This document shows positions 23,989-35,389 of a stretch of DNA of 64,000 nucleotides, in pieces. A program made the translations under genes and the position numbers. Position 1 is the first letter of the stretch. Every line of letters begins with the position of its first letter. The notes under the pieces were generated by a model. It did not search any database and was not told the origin of the DNA. It saw only the letters and a list, made by a program, of their open reading frames with translations. Source of the DNA: Drosophila miranda (Eukaryota; Arthropoda; Insecta; Diptera; Drosophilidae); the NCBI RefSeq assembly GCF_003369915.1, contig NC_046676.1, forward strand, positions 13,932,001-13,996,000, given 5' to 3'.

Positions 23989-24412
23989 TTTGCACCAAAG
24001 AATATTTTAAAATTCTGAAAAATTTCAGAACCGCGTGTTTATAATTCACAACCAGTGTGACCCTCATAAATATACCGAAATATACCGTCTCATTTTCAAA
24101 ATAAACCGATATATATTTCAAGATATATTTTACATATTCGTTTTTGATCTTCCATGGAATATTCTCAGCTATATAGAACATTTAGCCATGCCCACATCAT
24201 TTTATCCGAATAATGAATCAATTTTCTACTAGACTGGCATTTTTTAAATTCTCCCTTTTGTTAGATTGTGTCTTAAAAGGGCATTAGCGAAAAAGGTCAA
24301 ACAAATAACACTGAAGTCAGTAATCGTTCCTACTGCCCTGGCGCTCAGCTGTTTACCATTTGTTATGAAATTTTTGGATTGAAAGAAAACTTTTAAAATT
24401 TAAGAAAATAAA
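23989..24412. promoter_or_regulatory. Divergent promoter of Rs1 and the UQCC4-like gene with Motif 1 and Motif 6
   Basis: The 424 bp between the two start codons. CAGTGTGACCC at 24053-24063 matches the reverse of fly core-promoter Motif 1 at 10 of 11 positions, 65 bp upstream of the Rs1 ATG. AAATATACCGAA at 24068-24079 is an exact reverse Motif 6. Motif 1 normally lies at the start site, so Rs1 transcription probably begins near 24055. No TATA box was seen. Confidence 0.6.
24050..24310 (+). repeat. Dispersed repeat, family A, near-complete copy
   Basis: Reads in order: Motif 1/Motif 6 block, CATTTTCAAAATAAACCGA, TTCGTTTTTGATCTTCCATG, an AGCTATATAGAACATTTAGC block, CCACATCATTTTATCCGA, AATGAATCAATTTTCTACTA, a short AT tail and AAAAAGGTCAAACAAATAA. 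The same order is found at 33057-33300 and 33540-33760. It fills most of the Rs1 / UQCC4-like promoter. Confidence 0.65.
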
Positions 24413-24941
24413 ATGCTGCGTTTGTTAACAAAAACAAGACTTGCAAGGTGAGTAAACCAATATTTTATCAACCATAAAGAATTCAGATTAGTTGGCGATT
24501 TTGTTCAGGCAGCTGTTCACGGCTTCCTATGGCTCTCCGCGTTTTTATGCCCAGAACTTGGCCGACGGAAACAAGAAGCCGGAGGAGGGACAGATCAGCA
24601 ATGAGCCGATACAGTTCTTTGGCAGTCAGGCGGCCACTTGGCGAGCACGGGACACTCGAAGTGGGGGTGATGATGAATCCCTCTGGTACCAGCCCTACGT
24701 GATCTCAGCCAGCTTGGCCGTATTTCTCCTGTATTTCTGCTGCCTTCGCGAGGAGAGTGACATTGATCAACGGCTGGGGGGAAATCTGTACGACCATGTA
24801 AGCGACATGGAGGAGGTGCAGCTGACAGTCAACTACAGATACAATAAGGAACACGGGCTGGACACCAAAGAGCAGGAGAAACGTCTCATCGAAATAGGCG
24901 TCGATATGAAAGAATTGGATGCAAAATTAGCCGCCCTATAG
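24413..24941 (+). CDS. Small mitochondrial single-span protein, UQCC4/CCSMST1-like
   Basis: Two exons, 24413-24447 and 24509-24941, giving 155 residues; the 61-bp intron has GTGAGT and TTCAG sites. The N terminus is basic and Ser/Thr-containing without early acidic residues (MLRLLTKTRLARQLFTAS), a mitochondrial presequence. A PIQFFGSQAATW motif, then WYQPYVISASLAVFLLYFCC (one membrane span, about 73-91) followed by LREESDID match the layout I recall for CCSMST1/UQCC4, an inner-membrane assembly factor of the cytochrome bc1 complex. The remaining 50 residues, ending in a helical Lys/Glu-rich tail, extend beyond the usual vertebrate length. Orthology is judged from memory of short motifs, so the mitochondrial single-span call is firmer than the name. 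Confidence 0.65.
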
Positions 24942-26729
24942 TCTAGCATTAACCATTAACAAATTGTGTTTTTCAATTCATTAATTGCAAATAAATTCTA
25001 AATTTATATAGTAGCGTCTTGTTATTGGGCATTTAGACGAGTGATTGCAAAACCGTCGGTTTTGTGTGTGGGTGGTATGCGCTTTAATTCCTCCCCCACC
25101 GATTTCGAAGAGCGCGCAGTCTGGATTCTCTTTAACAGTGCTGTTGCGCTAAAAGGCTCAAGAGAAAGCTATGTTAGCAATATCGTAAACGGACCAGCTT
25201 TGAGTGCCATTTTCTTGCGTGAGCATTTGCAACCAAACCAAACGACTCGATTCGACTTCCTCGCTGCCGTGATCTTACAAATATTGTTAAATCTTTGTTT
25301 TAAGAAACTTAATTAAACTGCTGCATGGCCCAACTTAGGCCCCCGCATCGCGGTTGCTTGCTGATTAAAAAAGTAAATTCAAAATTGTTTCCGGACGGAA
25401 CGAACAAATTTTGTTCAACAAAATTTTTTTTTATTCATTTAAGTGTGTTGTGTGTGCCTGTGTGTAGAGATCACGTCTGTTTTAGAGTGCGATCGGGTTC
25501 ATGTGTGTGTGTGTGTGTGAGTCGAGTTGGTCTCTTGACAAATAAAAACACATTTTTTTTAATATTTAACTAATATCTAACACACACACACATGCATATA
25601 AAAACATTGACATTGAAATATTCCGTCTGTTAAACGCGACACCGAAAATTGTTAGCTGCGGAATAACCAAAAAGAAACGAATTCATGATGCGGGAGGAGA
25701 AAAGTTCCATTTCGTGCGTGTAGTGCTCGCGTGCGGGGTGCGGCGTATTTGTATTACAAAATTAACTGTTTAACAATATATTGACTAAGATTCCTTCATC
25801 GCGTCCGCGATCTTCTGTCCCATTTCCATGCGCATAAATTAGAGTACTTGAGCAGCGTCGTTGCCAGTGTCTGCGCTCTTAGCATTTGCTTTACCTCTGC
25901 CTCTTTGCCCTGTTTTTGCTTCTGTTTTGTTGCCTTTGCAGCTTTTGTTGTGTTATTGTTGCTTTTGCATTGCTGTTGTTTTTTTTCCGTCCCGCGATTA
26001 GAATTAATTGACAAATGGGGGAAAAATGTCGGTTTTGCGCAAAAGCAAAAGCAGCAACATTAACTAGTTTGCACTCTCTGTCTCTCTTTCGCTCACTTTT
26101 GGCTTGTGGAGTAAAAGTAACAGGATAAATGGCAAAAGAGAGACAAGAAAGGGAGAGAGAGAGAGCGAGAGAGACGGATCAGCAGGGAAGACGAAGAATT
26201 GGAAGAGCAAGCAACAGTAACATGAATTAATCAAAACTAAAGCTAAGCAAAGCCGCTCTCTCTCGATCGTCTGAGCATAAAATACAAGCAATAAAACGGA
26301 AAACATTAACATTAGCCGGCACAGAGGTTCAATGACCTTAGCAGCGCCAGAACGGCAGAGGGAGACTGCTCAAAGAATAAACATAGAGGCGAGGCCGAGT
26401 ATTTTGGGCCTATTAACACCTGTCACACGTAGCTTTATCGCAAGTTTGGTTAGGTTATCAGTAGAGCAGACGCTCTATCTTTCTTTCCCTCCACCGTTTC
26501 GCTTTGGTACGCACACGCGGATATCAAGGACGCGGCCGAGGATTCTATCAAATCGACGGTGATGGATATTCTTATCAGTGTTTAATTTAATTTAATTTCT
26601 CAATAGTGCAGGCACATGCTCATGTCCAGCCCTTTATGTATCGGTAAAAGTTTTCGTCCCTGCGTAAACCCATTGTAATATAATATCCCCCCCAATCTAA
26701 CAAGCCAAATCAAACATAAGCATATACAC
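24942..26729 (+). other. Upstream and 5' UTR region of Cdk4
   Basis: Begins with the 3' UTR of the UQCC4-like gene (AATAAA near 24990). Beyond that are GT-rich tracts (25440-25520), GA-rich simple sequence (26145-26175) and A-rich leader-like DNA. The open frame 25041-25316 (91 codons) has no recognised motif or start context and is not called. One or more non-coding Cdk4 exons probably lie here, but their edges could not be fixed. Confidence 0.4.
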
Positions 26730-27971
26730 ATGTCACAATCGCCGCAACACAAGCGTCAGAAGATGTCCAATGGAAGAAACTTTGAGGACTACGAAGAACT
26801 CAACATCATTGGAACAGGTACGTAGGAGCTGCTACAGATCGTTGGGATAGGTCGGGTTAAAGGTATTGTTGTTGGCCTTACTAGGTGAGGGTTTGTTGGG
26901 TTTTTCTATGTATTTTCGATATGATTTCCCTATGAATATACATTTTATAAGTTTTTAGATCATTCGTTGTGTGCTGTTGACTCAATCGTTTAGCTATTGA
27001 CGAACTTTTTTGAATCGTGACTAATTTTTCTTGGAAAATCGCAGCACAGGGGAAATAATAATACCTAGAGTCTAATAATAACCTTTATTGAGAATCTTCA
27101 GGGGAAGATCTCATTTCCTTGCATACTTTTCAGGTTCAGTTACAGAGTCACGTGGTTCCTGGTCTGGTCTGTAAATCTATACCGTGCCGATCTCATTGAT
27201 CTCAGATCGATTCGGGCAAGGGGCTGACACACACATTTCAGGCAACATTTTCGAATTTTTTCGGTACATAAACTTCAATCAATTACGTCACCGAGCCGTC
27301 GGTGAAGCTTGGTAAATGGTAATGATGGATATTGTTACTGGTTACTGGTTTTTTTTTTTGTCTGTAGGCCTTTTGGTCAGAGGGCTGTCCGGAATGGGTC
27401 TGGCGGTAGGCAGCGGGCCGCCTAAGCCTTAAGCGGAGCTTAAGCACCACCGTTGGCGTCCCTTCTTGCTGGGTTTGAATAAATATTGTAAGATGTGAAA
27501 TAATAATTTCATTTCATTTGTTATACGAGTAATGCATACACATGTCTATACGTTTCGATATGTACTATAAGTACATACATACAAGTTTTTCGCATTCATT
27601 CAATTATTGCCTCTTCTTCCCATTCGCTTTCGCTCTCCAACCTTTCGGTTTAGTTGTTGTTTTGATTTTTTTGATTTTTGCAAAATGTTGCTAATTTTTT
27701 TTATTATTCTTTTTTTTACGAAGTCAAGAAAGAAGCCGTCGGCAGCCGGCGAAAACGAGTCGAATAGTCGAAATAAGTTGAACGCGAAGTCGAAAATTAA
27801 CTGTTGTTTGGAGCTTGCCTTGGCCTTGGTGCTTGACCCAAGGTGTATTTATATGGGGTAGGGTGAAGCTCAGTTGCCGGGCCACTATTGTGTGGGCGAG
27901 CTCTCCTTGAATTAATTCGCTTTGTGCTCAATTCTTTCAGCAGCACAGTGGACAGCACACTCTCTTATCCC

Positions 27972-28038
<67 letters not shown>

Positions 28039-30607
28039 TCTGTCTATATACTCTTTCTCTGGCTGTCTCTGCGGAATATCTGATATGTCTGGTGGCAACG
28101 AAAATAACTTCTGCCTTGTCCCACGCATGCCTCTGTCTGGGGTGATAAATTTCCGGTGACAAAGTCGTGTATTTTCTTTCGCATTCTAATCGATATAGAA
28201 TCTGTCTTTCTCTTTGCTGGTACCTCCGCTACCTGCTTTCGTCATATTCCAACCTCGAAAGGCAATCGAAATGGGACGTGATGGTGGGTTTATCGCGCAT
28301 CAGCCGGTTCTTTTTTCAACTTGCTTATCAACACAGCTGACTATTCACTCTCTCTTTCTCCCATCCATGCGAAATTGGGTAATTTCACTTGTTCTTATCT
28401 GGCCTTGACGTTGCCTTTGTTTTTGCTTTTGCATTTGCTTTTGTTTGATTAACATTTAACATTTCCATTTAAATGTATGCACTGTTCTCAATTTGCGAAT
28501 TTCACTCTTGCAGGCGCCTATGGGACTGTCTACAGGGCCCGGGACACAATCACGGGCAATATTGTGGCCCTAAAAAAGATCCGCATCGCCCTCAATGAGA
28601 ACGGAGTACCGATGTCCACGTTGCGGGAGATCTCCCTGCTGAAGCAGCTCAATGCGAGCGATCACGCTAACATTGTCAAGTGAGTATGGCGACCGTTATC
28701 ACGGCCATTGGGGATGGGGCCCCAACTATTCGGCAGCTAATTTTTGCAGGGGCGAACCGGAGCAGCTGATTACGGCTAGCCACATGTGCGGTGGGCGGGT
28801 CGTGCCGATCACTGTTTATCTAGCACTTTTCCTTTGCCTCAACGCAGGTAGCAGCCATGAGAATCGTCTCGGTTGCTGAATGCATGCAATGCTGTAGGGG
28901 GGGGGTGTTAAGGAAGGGTATGGAGTGCACACACAGAGAGCGAGAAAGAGCCAAGCTACAACAATGTTGTTCCCCCCTCCTCTCTCCCCCTATATCTGCC
29001 TGTCAAGCAGTGTGGTCCCGACTGTAACCGCGCGACTCTCTTCTGTTGATAACGTTGTTGAAGAGAAGAGGAGTAATGTTTAATCTCTCACACTCAACGT
29101 TAGATATCTGTCGTACAATTGGTTTGTGCTCATTCGCTCAGATACGGTATAAATAAAACGATCCGGAGAGAGAGTTCTGTTGTTTGATATCAAACGTGTT
29201 GGTTGGTATGAGCAGCCAGAAATGAGAAACAAGACAGGTTGAGGCAAAAATTCAAGTTGAAGAATTTTTATTAACATTTTCGTAAAACAAAATATTTCTA
29301 CAAATAGATTTGAAATGTTTGTTGAATTAAGAAAAAAAACAGTAATGTGTAATATGAAAAATGTTAACGAGCATAATAAAGAGACGAAAACTGTTGTCTA
29401 ACATATGTTAGTATTGTTGGCGCTCTTAAACACCGTAAAGTGTTCACTCAACCTCTGTGTGTCTTTCTCTCTCTCTTGATCGCAATATCGTAAAAGTGCG
29501 CATGTGTTTGCTTGGAGTGTTTTTTGTAGTCCAAGAATTGTCCGCAGTATGGCCACTGGCGCAATACTAGCGTCATTTTATAACAGCGTCGGTCTAAGGT
29601 CTGTAACGCAGATATTTATCACGATATTCTCTCGCTCTCAGAGCATGCACATCACATATGTACATATACATACATACATATGTATAAAAAGTCCATTTCT
29701 GATTTCCCCTCTTATTGCAGACTGTTCGAAGTATGCCAGTTTCTGGAGCGCGACGGACAACTAATGATTCTCCTGGTCTTTGAGCACCTGGAGCAGGATT
29801 TGTCTGACCTCATCGATCGCCTGCCCAAATCGGGCATGTCCCCCATCACAATCCAGGTGATTACGCATAATACCTCCATTAGTCAAACTGTGGAACTAAA
29901 CGATTCCATCTGGCAGCGTCTGTCGCGGGAGCTCCTGACCGGCGTGGACTTTCTGCACTCGCATCGCATCATCCACCGCGATCTGAAACCGCAGAATCTG
30001 CTAGTTTCCGCTCAGGGCCATCTGAAGATCGCCGATTTTGGTCTGGCCAAAACGTACAACTCCGAAATGAAGCTGACATCAGTGGTTGTTACGCTGTGGT
30101 ATCGCGCTCCCGAGGTACTTCTTATCCAGCCCTACAACAGTTCCGTGGATCTCTGGAGTGCCGCCTGCATAATCTTTGAGATGTTCAACCGGAAGGCTCT
30201 GTTCCCGGGCACATCAGAGAAGAACCAGCTGGATCGTATATTCGAGTATGTATCGAATTAAATGTGTATCAAGTTTATATCTTAATCTCTGTTGTTGCCA
30301 TCTCTCCCCTGTAGACTGACGGGCCGACCCACAGATCAGCAATGGCCCAAAACCATCTCTGTGGCACGGGAGCATTTCCCTCACCGCCTTCCCAAGCGGC
30401 CACGTGACTTTTGTCCCAACCTGTGCGAGTTTTCCGATGACCTGTTGAATGTACGTTTGTGTGTTGCTCTCTCCGTCTGGATAAACATACTAATCTATGC
30501 TCTCCTCCATGTCCTTCATCCAGCAAATGCTGTCGTACGACATAAACATGCGCCCCTCGGCCCTGGTTTGCCTAGAGCACGATTACTTCACGCAGGAGCC
30601 GCTTTGA
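26730..30607 (+). CDS. Cdk4: Cyclin-dependent kinase 4
   Basis: Seven exons: 26730-26817, 28514-28679, 29721-29856, 29917-30245, 30315-30450 and 30524-30607, with the ATG exon first; six coding pieces are listed and together give 312 residues. The glycine loop is split between exons 1 and 2 (GTGAYGTVY). The cyclin-binding helix reads VPMSTLREI, the fly version of the CDK4/6 PISTVRE helix. The catalytic core has [18 protein letters not shown] and the T-loop [17 protein letters not shown]. The C terminus ends [16 protein letters not shown]. Known role: with cyclin D it drives cell growth and G1 progression, acting partly through Rbf in the nucleus. The third boundary (29857-29916) is a 60-bp in-frame intron without stop codons; it is treated as an intron because the family has TIQ followed directly by RLSREL. 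Correction on count: six coding exons are visible, and non-coding 5' exons are not resolved. Confidence 0.93.
26818..28513 (+). other. Cdk4 intron 1
   Basis: A 1.7-kb intron directly after the first coding exon, splitting the glycine-rich loop. It contains T-rich and AT-rich DNA, a long TC microsatellite (27979-28033) and no open frame resembling a protein. Confidence 0.75.
27979..28033. repeat. TC microsatellite, about 27 units
   Basis: Uninterrupted TC dinucleotide run in Cdk4 intron 1, the longest pure dinucleotide tract of this half of the window. Confidence 0.9.
28680..29720 (+). other. Cdk4 intron 2
   Basis: A 1.0-kb intron between the cyclin-binding helix exon and the LFEVCQFLE exon. 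It has a poly-G run near 28900, a GA-rich segment, an ACATATGTACATATACATAC-type AT repeat just before the acceptor and no coding signal. Confidence 0.75.
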
Positions 30608-31204
30608 GACAGGGCCACCGATGGGTACAATGGACAGAGCTCCCAGACGTAGTCGGGTGGAGTTCGTGCGCATTGGATGGCCGCAACCAGTGTTTTGTTC
30701 TTGTCATAATGTTCCTTTAAATGCAGTCCAGCATGTCGTTTATTTTCCAGTCTAGGTGTCTTGCCCTGCACCCGGGTCCAGGTCCTAAGGCAGAAGCAGG
30801 AGCTGAATGAATACCATACCTTAATATGTTTTTAGTCGTAAGTTAGGTGTAGAACGTGCGCAAAACGCAAAACGCAAAACGTGTAGCCGCTAAATCCCCA
30901 AAAGTGGAACGATTCTCGGGGAAGATCAGTCCCATTCGAAATGTGATACAACAAGTTCAGGAATACATTATACAATTTCAAAATTTTGTACAGCAGCAGA
31001 AATAATCTATATTTGTGCCTATGTGCAGAAACTATGTTTGTAAATACACATATGTACAATATGTATGTAAGTATATGTACATATATGCATTGATACCTAC
31101 ATAATTTGTTATAGATCCTATGGACCGTAAATAAAAGTACAGTCCCATAATTAGTGTTGGTCAATATGCATGTATATGTATATGCACTCACAAGGAGATC
31201 AGAA
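30608..31204. other. Cdk4 3' UTR and convergent spacer to dolichol kinase
   Basis: Cdk4 3' UTR with AATAAAAG near 31131 as a likely poly(A) signal, AT repeats of the ATATGTACATAT type (31045-31090) and the 3' end of the dolichol kinase transcript on the other strand. No gene seen. Confidence 0.55.
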
Positions 31205-32954
31205 TCAGGCCAGGCCAACGAGTATATAAAAGACTAGGGGCAGCACCAGATTGTCCACCTGGTCGGTGAAGGCCTCCACCAGGGCTGAGTTGATGGCTGC
31301 GAAAATGGTTGCAAACCACTTGGCCTGTGTCATGGCCAGCAGACCGGTCGCCTCCAGCAACCAGACGGACAGAAGGATGGACATCACGAAGGCGATAGTG
31401 CCTTCCAGGGAACGTGAGGTATCTGCAAGAGTTGAAAACGTTGTATTAGTCAGCAGTTCAATGGGAGTGTTCTCCTGTCACGACTCACTTCCCCACATGT
31501 TGCGTCCCATCTTGGAGCCGACCACACTGGCCGCGGTGTCGCCCACGCCCACTGCCAGGATGCCCGATAGCAGGATCAAAGTATCTTTTCCGGAGCAGGG
31601 GCAAGGAGTCAGCCATAGGGGCATGGAGCATCCAATAAGCAGGCAGAACGGGGTCAGCGCCAGAACCCCAGCGTCCTTTTCATCCCGGAACGAGTGGAAA
31701 GCGTCGGTCAGCCTGTCCGAAAATGGAGGAATCTCTAGCAGTCGCATCAGCTCCAGGACCACAAATGCCGCCAGCGCTATGCCCGTGGCTAAGTACAGTA
31801 GAGTGCACTGAAAGAGCACTCCTGGAACGAAGACAAGCACTATCAACAGGTGGAATATCTTACGGACTCGGGTGTTCGCTTGAACGGTGTGCCGCAGTTG
31901 CCAGGTGACGGTGGCTCCGGTCAATAGAACGAGCACCAGGTAGAAGCCTATGATTTGCAGTCGCTTAGGGTCCCTGAAGATGAACTGGAGCAGAGCCACA
32001 ATAGGCAGAGGAGTGGTGACGGGGGCACAGGTGACTGCCACTACGAGGAGGCCCAGCAACAGGTAGAAAGGAATAGGCCCACGCAGTCGTGGAACTGCGG
32101 TCACCAGCACGCAGAGAATGAGCAGCCACATCAAAGCATTCTGTGAAAGAGTGGGCTCTGATTCTGATTAGACAGGATTAGATGTGGAAGAATGATCACC
32201 TAAACCCACCAGCATTATAAGATTAAGTCGGTCAAAATCACTAAAGGTCTTGGCATCCGCGTCCGCGGAGCACAGTTCGTAGAGCCGGTAAGTGGCGCTT
32301 ATCACGAACAGCATAAGACCTTGGAATAGAATGGAGGCCTCGCCGTAGGTGAAGCACCGTGAGAAGCCACGCATCATGCAGACGTAAAAGTGCTGGTAGC
32401 CAGCTATCATCAGGAACCCCGCGACCACAGCAAACAACCAGGAGGTGCCCAGGCAGAGGCCGAAACCAAGTGCGGTGAATGTTCCCGGCAGTAGGCTGAT
32501 GATGCATTTGGCCAGTATGCTCGTGTCCGCAAAGAAGTACACGAAGAAGCAGAGTGTCTCCACGCACATGCCAGCGGCTGTCACCGTCAACATCAGATGG
32601 AGATGGACCTGCTCCTTGCAGGGCGGAGCGTTTAGAAAGCGCGAGGCCAAGGCCAGCGGCATCAGAAAGCACATCCAACCGCCACTCGACGCCCAGGGCC
32701 TGTTCGTCCAGTGGATTGGTGATAAGATAAGATTAAGTAGAGCGTCATAAACACTCAACTGGGAACTTTGCACCCGGAAGAGGCTTGACTCACCTGGGCA
32801 GCATGACATTGTCTCGCTTGGCGGTGGTGGAGTCGTGGACCCTGCTGCTGTGGTGTCTATCCTCCTGCTCGTAATCGCTGGAATTGCTCTCCGTTGTGGC
32901 GCCGGAGGACAGGTCCGATTCGGAATGTTCTGTTTCGCTGATTGAGCGTCGCAT
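31205..32954 (-). CDS. Dolichol kinase
   Basis: Four minus-strand exons: 32954-32794, 32699-32210, 32140-31489 and 31422-31205, giving 506 residues. The first 53 residues are Ser-, Glu- and Asp-rich and hydrophilic (MRRSISETEHSESDLSSGA). The rest is a multi-span membrane protein with about a dozen hydrophobic segments. Near the C terminus lies GVGDTAASVVGSKMGRN (about 415-431), followed by the SRSLEGTIAF segment. These are the CTP-binding and catalytic signatures of the Sec59/DOLK family. Known role: CTP-dependent phosphorylation of dolichol in the ER membrane, the last step in making the lipid carrier for N-glycosylation, O-mannosylation and GPI anchors. The D. melanogaster gene is CG8311, from memory near Cdk4, as here. 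Exon 1 and the first 25 bp of exon 2 are repeated at 36457-36737. Confidence 0.9.
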
Positions 32955-33055
32955 TGTCGCTTGTTTTATTTGTTTCTCAGCTTAAAGCATACTTCTAAGC
33001 TTCTAAGTGCCAAATGTTTATTTTTTCTTGGACGCCCATCCCAGGTACCACCCCC

Positions 33056-33101
33056 CAGTGTAACCGCGGATATATGGCCTGACCCTCAGAAATATACCAA
33101 A
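33056..33101 (-). promoter_or_regulatory. Dolichol kinase core promoter: Motif 1 and Motif 6 (copy 1)
   Basis: CAGTGTAACCG at 33056-33066 is a one-mismatch reverse Motif 1, and AAATATACCAAA at 33090-33101 is an exact reverse Motif 6, about 100 bp upstream of the ATG. The arrangement is the same as for Rs1. The same pair recurs at 36839-36884. Confidence 0.55.
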
Positions 33102-33300
33102 ATATACCGCATTTTCAAAATATACTGTAAATATACTGACGAACTCAAGCTCTATAATCCATATTCCTCGTTTTTGATATTCCGTGGAATGTTAATAGCT
33201 ATCTATATCTCTCAGCCCTACCCACATAATTTTATACGATTTATGAATCAATTTTTTACTAACTGGCTTACTCTAAATACTTGCTTTTGCAACAGAGACT
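33057..33300 (+). repeat. Dispersed repeat, family A
   Basis: Near-complete copy overlapping the dolichol kinase promoter: ATATACC motifs, CGCATTTTCAAAATATACTG, TTTTTGATATTCCGTGGAAT, CCACATAATTTTATACGATT and TACTTGCTTTTGC. The duplicated version is at 36840-37083. Confidence 0.65.
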
Positions 33301-33539
33301 AAATTGTTTTTGCCTGGGATGACAAACCTTTTCTCAATTCTATAATATCCTTTCCGAGGGAACGCGATTATTGCTTTCCGCCAATGAAAATTATGGCAGA
33401 AAACGGCTGCGACAGAATGTCAGGATGCGTCGTGTTAATATTCCCCAATAATTGGTAATATTCACCCTAAGTCGATGTCCAAGTACAGTAATTTAAGAAC
33501 ATAATTTAAAAGTATGGAATGGGACTCATTGTTGTCAAC

Positions 33540-33760
33540 CGGTTATTGCCGATTCAAATAAATACTGAAATATACGGTCTCATTTTCAAAATATACCGAC
33601 GAATTTTTGATATTCTGGCGAATATTACTAGCTAAATAGAACCCTCAGGCCTGCCTGATTAATCCGATTAATGAATCAATTTTCTGCTTGTCTGGTTTAT
33701 TTTAAATACTTGCTTTTATTTGATTTTGCCCAAAGGTCAAACAAATAAAACGTAAGAGAT
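33540..33760 (+). repeat. Dispersed repeat, family A, second copy
   Basis: AAATACTGAAATATACGGTC, TCATTTTCAAAATATACCGA, TTTTTGATATTCTGGCGAAT, the AGCTAAATAGAACCCTCAGG block, AATGAATCAATTTTCTGC and the AAAGGTCAAACAAATAAAAC end. The duplicated version is at about 37357-37577. A degenerate reverse copy lies at 35095-35215 (and 38911-39031). Confidence 0.6.
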
Positions 33761-34298
33761 TATCTATATAATGTGTGTGTACAAAAATTGTGTGTACACA
33801 CTTGCAACCATGGTCGATCTATCGGCCTAGCCCGCCAGGTTCGAATCTATCCTTCTTCTTTCTAATCTGTGCGCCCAAAAGTACGCTGACCGCAATTGCC
33901 AAAACTATGCATCGTGGTATAGCCGCTCTATATAACGAATGACCCTTTTATATCATTATTATCATATTGCTGATTTTGCATTGCTTTATATCTTTGGACG
34001 TTGACATGCAATGACTGCATCTTTCAAGAATGAATATAAAACTTGATCAAAATGGAAAGACATGATGCGAGATGTGGATGCGATGCGAAGTAAAGCAACT
34101 AAAATTTTTTTGTAATGATTAGCTCAGTACGATGAGAAGGTGGGTCGGCGGAACGTACATATACGTTTCACAAGAAAAGTCACATGTGCAAAAAGATTAG
34201 CACAACACACAACTCTATTTAACTTTTGACAGATGTCAGAAACAATCCCAAATAAGACACCTGCGTTCGTGGAAAAATCTATCACCACTAGGTGAAAA

Positions 34299-34802
34299 AT
34301 GGTTCTTGTGCTAAAACAGCTCCAAAATGAAAACTACGAAGTGCACGATATCTACAACATGGGAATGGGTAGAAAGTACGGTCAATATTCCATTCTATTT
34401 TTTTCAGACCACGGAAGAACCTTCATCTGCGCCATGCACCGTTTACTCATATCCACCGTCTACTTCGTCAGTTCGCCCCGTCTGTACCGTCAGCTCCTTC
34501 ACCAAAAAAGCGATTCAAACGGTCGGTGACCGAGTCTAGTGTTGGCTCGGTGCAGATTATAAATGTTTATAGAATTTTAATAAAAATAAGGAATATTTTG
34601 TTGAATAAAATGAAGATAAGAAGAGAAATAGCAAGAGAGAAATAAGAAGCAAAGGAGGCGAAGGAGAATTGATTCAATAAAAAAAAAGGATACAGAGGAA
34701 GTGCACCAGACCACCGACTGTTTCGTCTACAATCCGGCCTGTTGCCTCGACGCCTATCCGGCTTCTGAATGCTGCGATGCCGAAATGAATAAATGCAGTT
34801 GC
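34299..34802 (+). pseudogene. Possible gene relic with a Cys-rich C-terminal piece (copy 1)
   Basis: Two GC-rich, codon-biased patches lie in AT-rich DNA. The first (34299-34540) is open in two frames, one of 76 codons and one with PCTVYSYPPSTSS. The second (about 34700-34802) encodes a tail of about 36 residues that contains TDCFVYNPACCLDAYP and ends NKCSC then TGA, with eight cysteines. No continuous frame joins the patches and no family was recognised. The copy at 38116-38618 is almost identical. Confidence 0.35.
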
Positions 34803-35389
34803 TGATTTACTATGTATATAACAAGGTCGAAATAATTATAGTCATAAAATCAAAATCAGTGAATAGCAGCAATGCCCAACAAACAATAGAAATAAAATGT
34901 AAAAACATTTTGTTTAGCTTTATAGCATTGTTATTTTCAAAATAAAGCGCCGATAAGTTGCGCTTATCGCACAAAAATACCGACATTTTTTCGCAAGCCT
35001 GGAGGCATTTTTCATCGCAACACTGTCCACATCATTACGTTTTATTTCTGATCTTCTTTGTTCAAACAAACAATAAAATTAAATTAAGCATTTAAAGCTA
35101 GCCAATCTTCTAGAAAATTGATTCATCTATCGGATAAAATTATGTTTTGAGAACTGAAGGTTTTAGCTAATCTTAAGTCGAATATCAAAATCAAGGAGCA
35201 TGATTCGTGATTAAATATTTTTAGAGCACTTTAAGTGAAAGATATCGTGGTCTTTTTTTACATAAAGATAAAGGACCTGCAAGAGTAAATATTATTTTTT
35301 GTTTAGTTCAAGTTGTTATCAGTTTAAATAAAGGGGGTTTAAGTGGGTTAAGTACGTTCAGACTTCTGTTCTCTTCATTATTTTTTAAT

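Noticed and set aside
25041-25316. 91-codon plus-strand frame downstream of the UQCC4-like gene
   Set aside because: No motif, no promoter context and ordinary chance length; left as uncertain non-coding DNA.
33820-33860. tRNA-like GGTTCGAATC (B-box match)
   Set aside because: No A box at the right distance and no cloverleaf could be folded; a TAGCTCAGT at 34120 is unrelated and lacks a B box.
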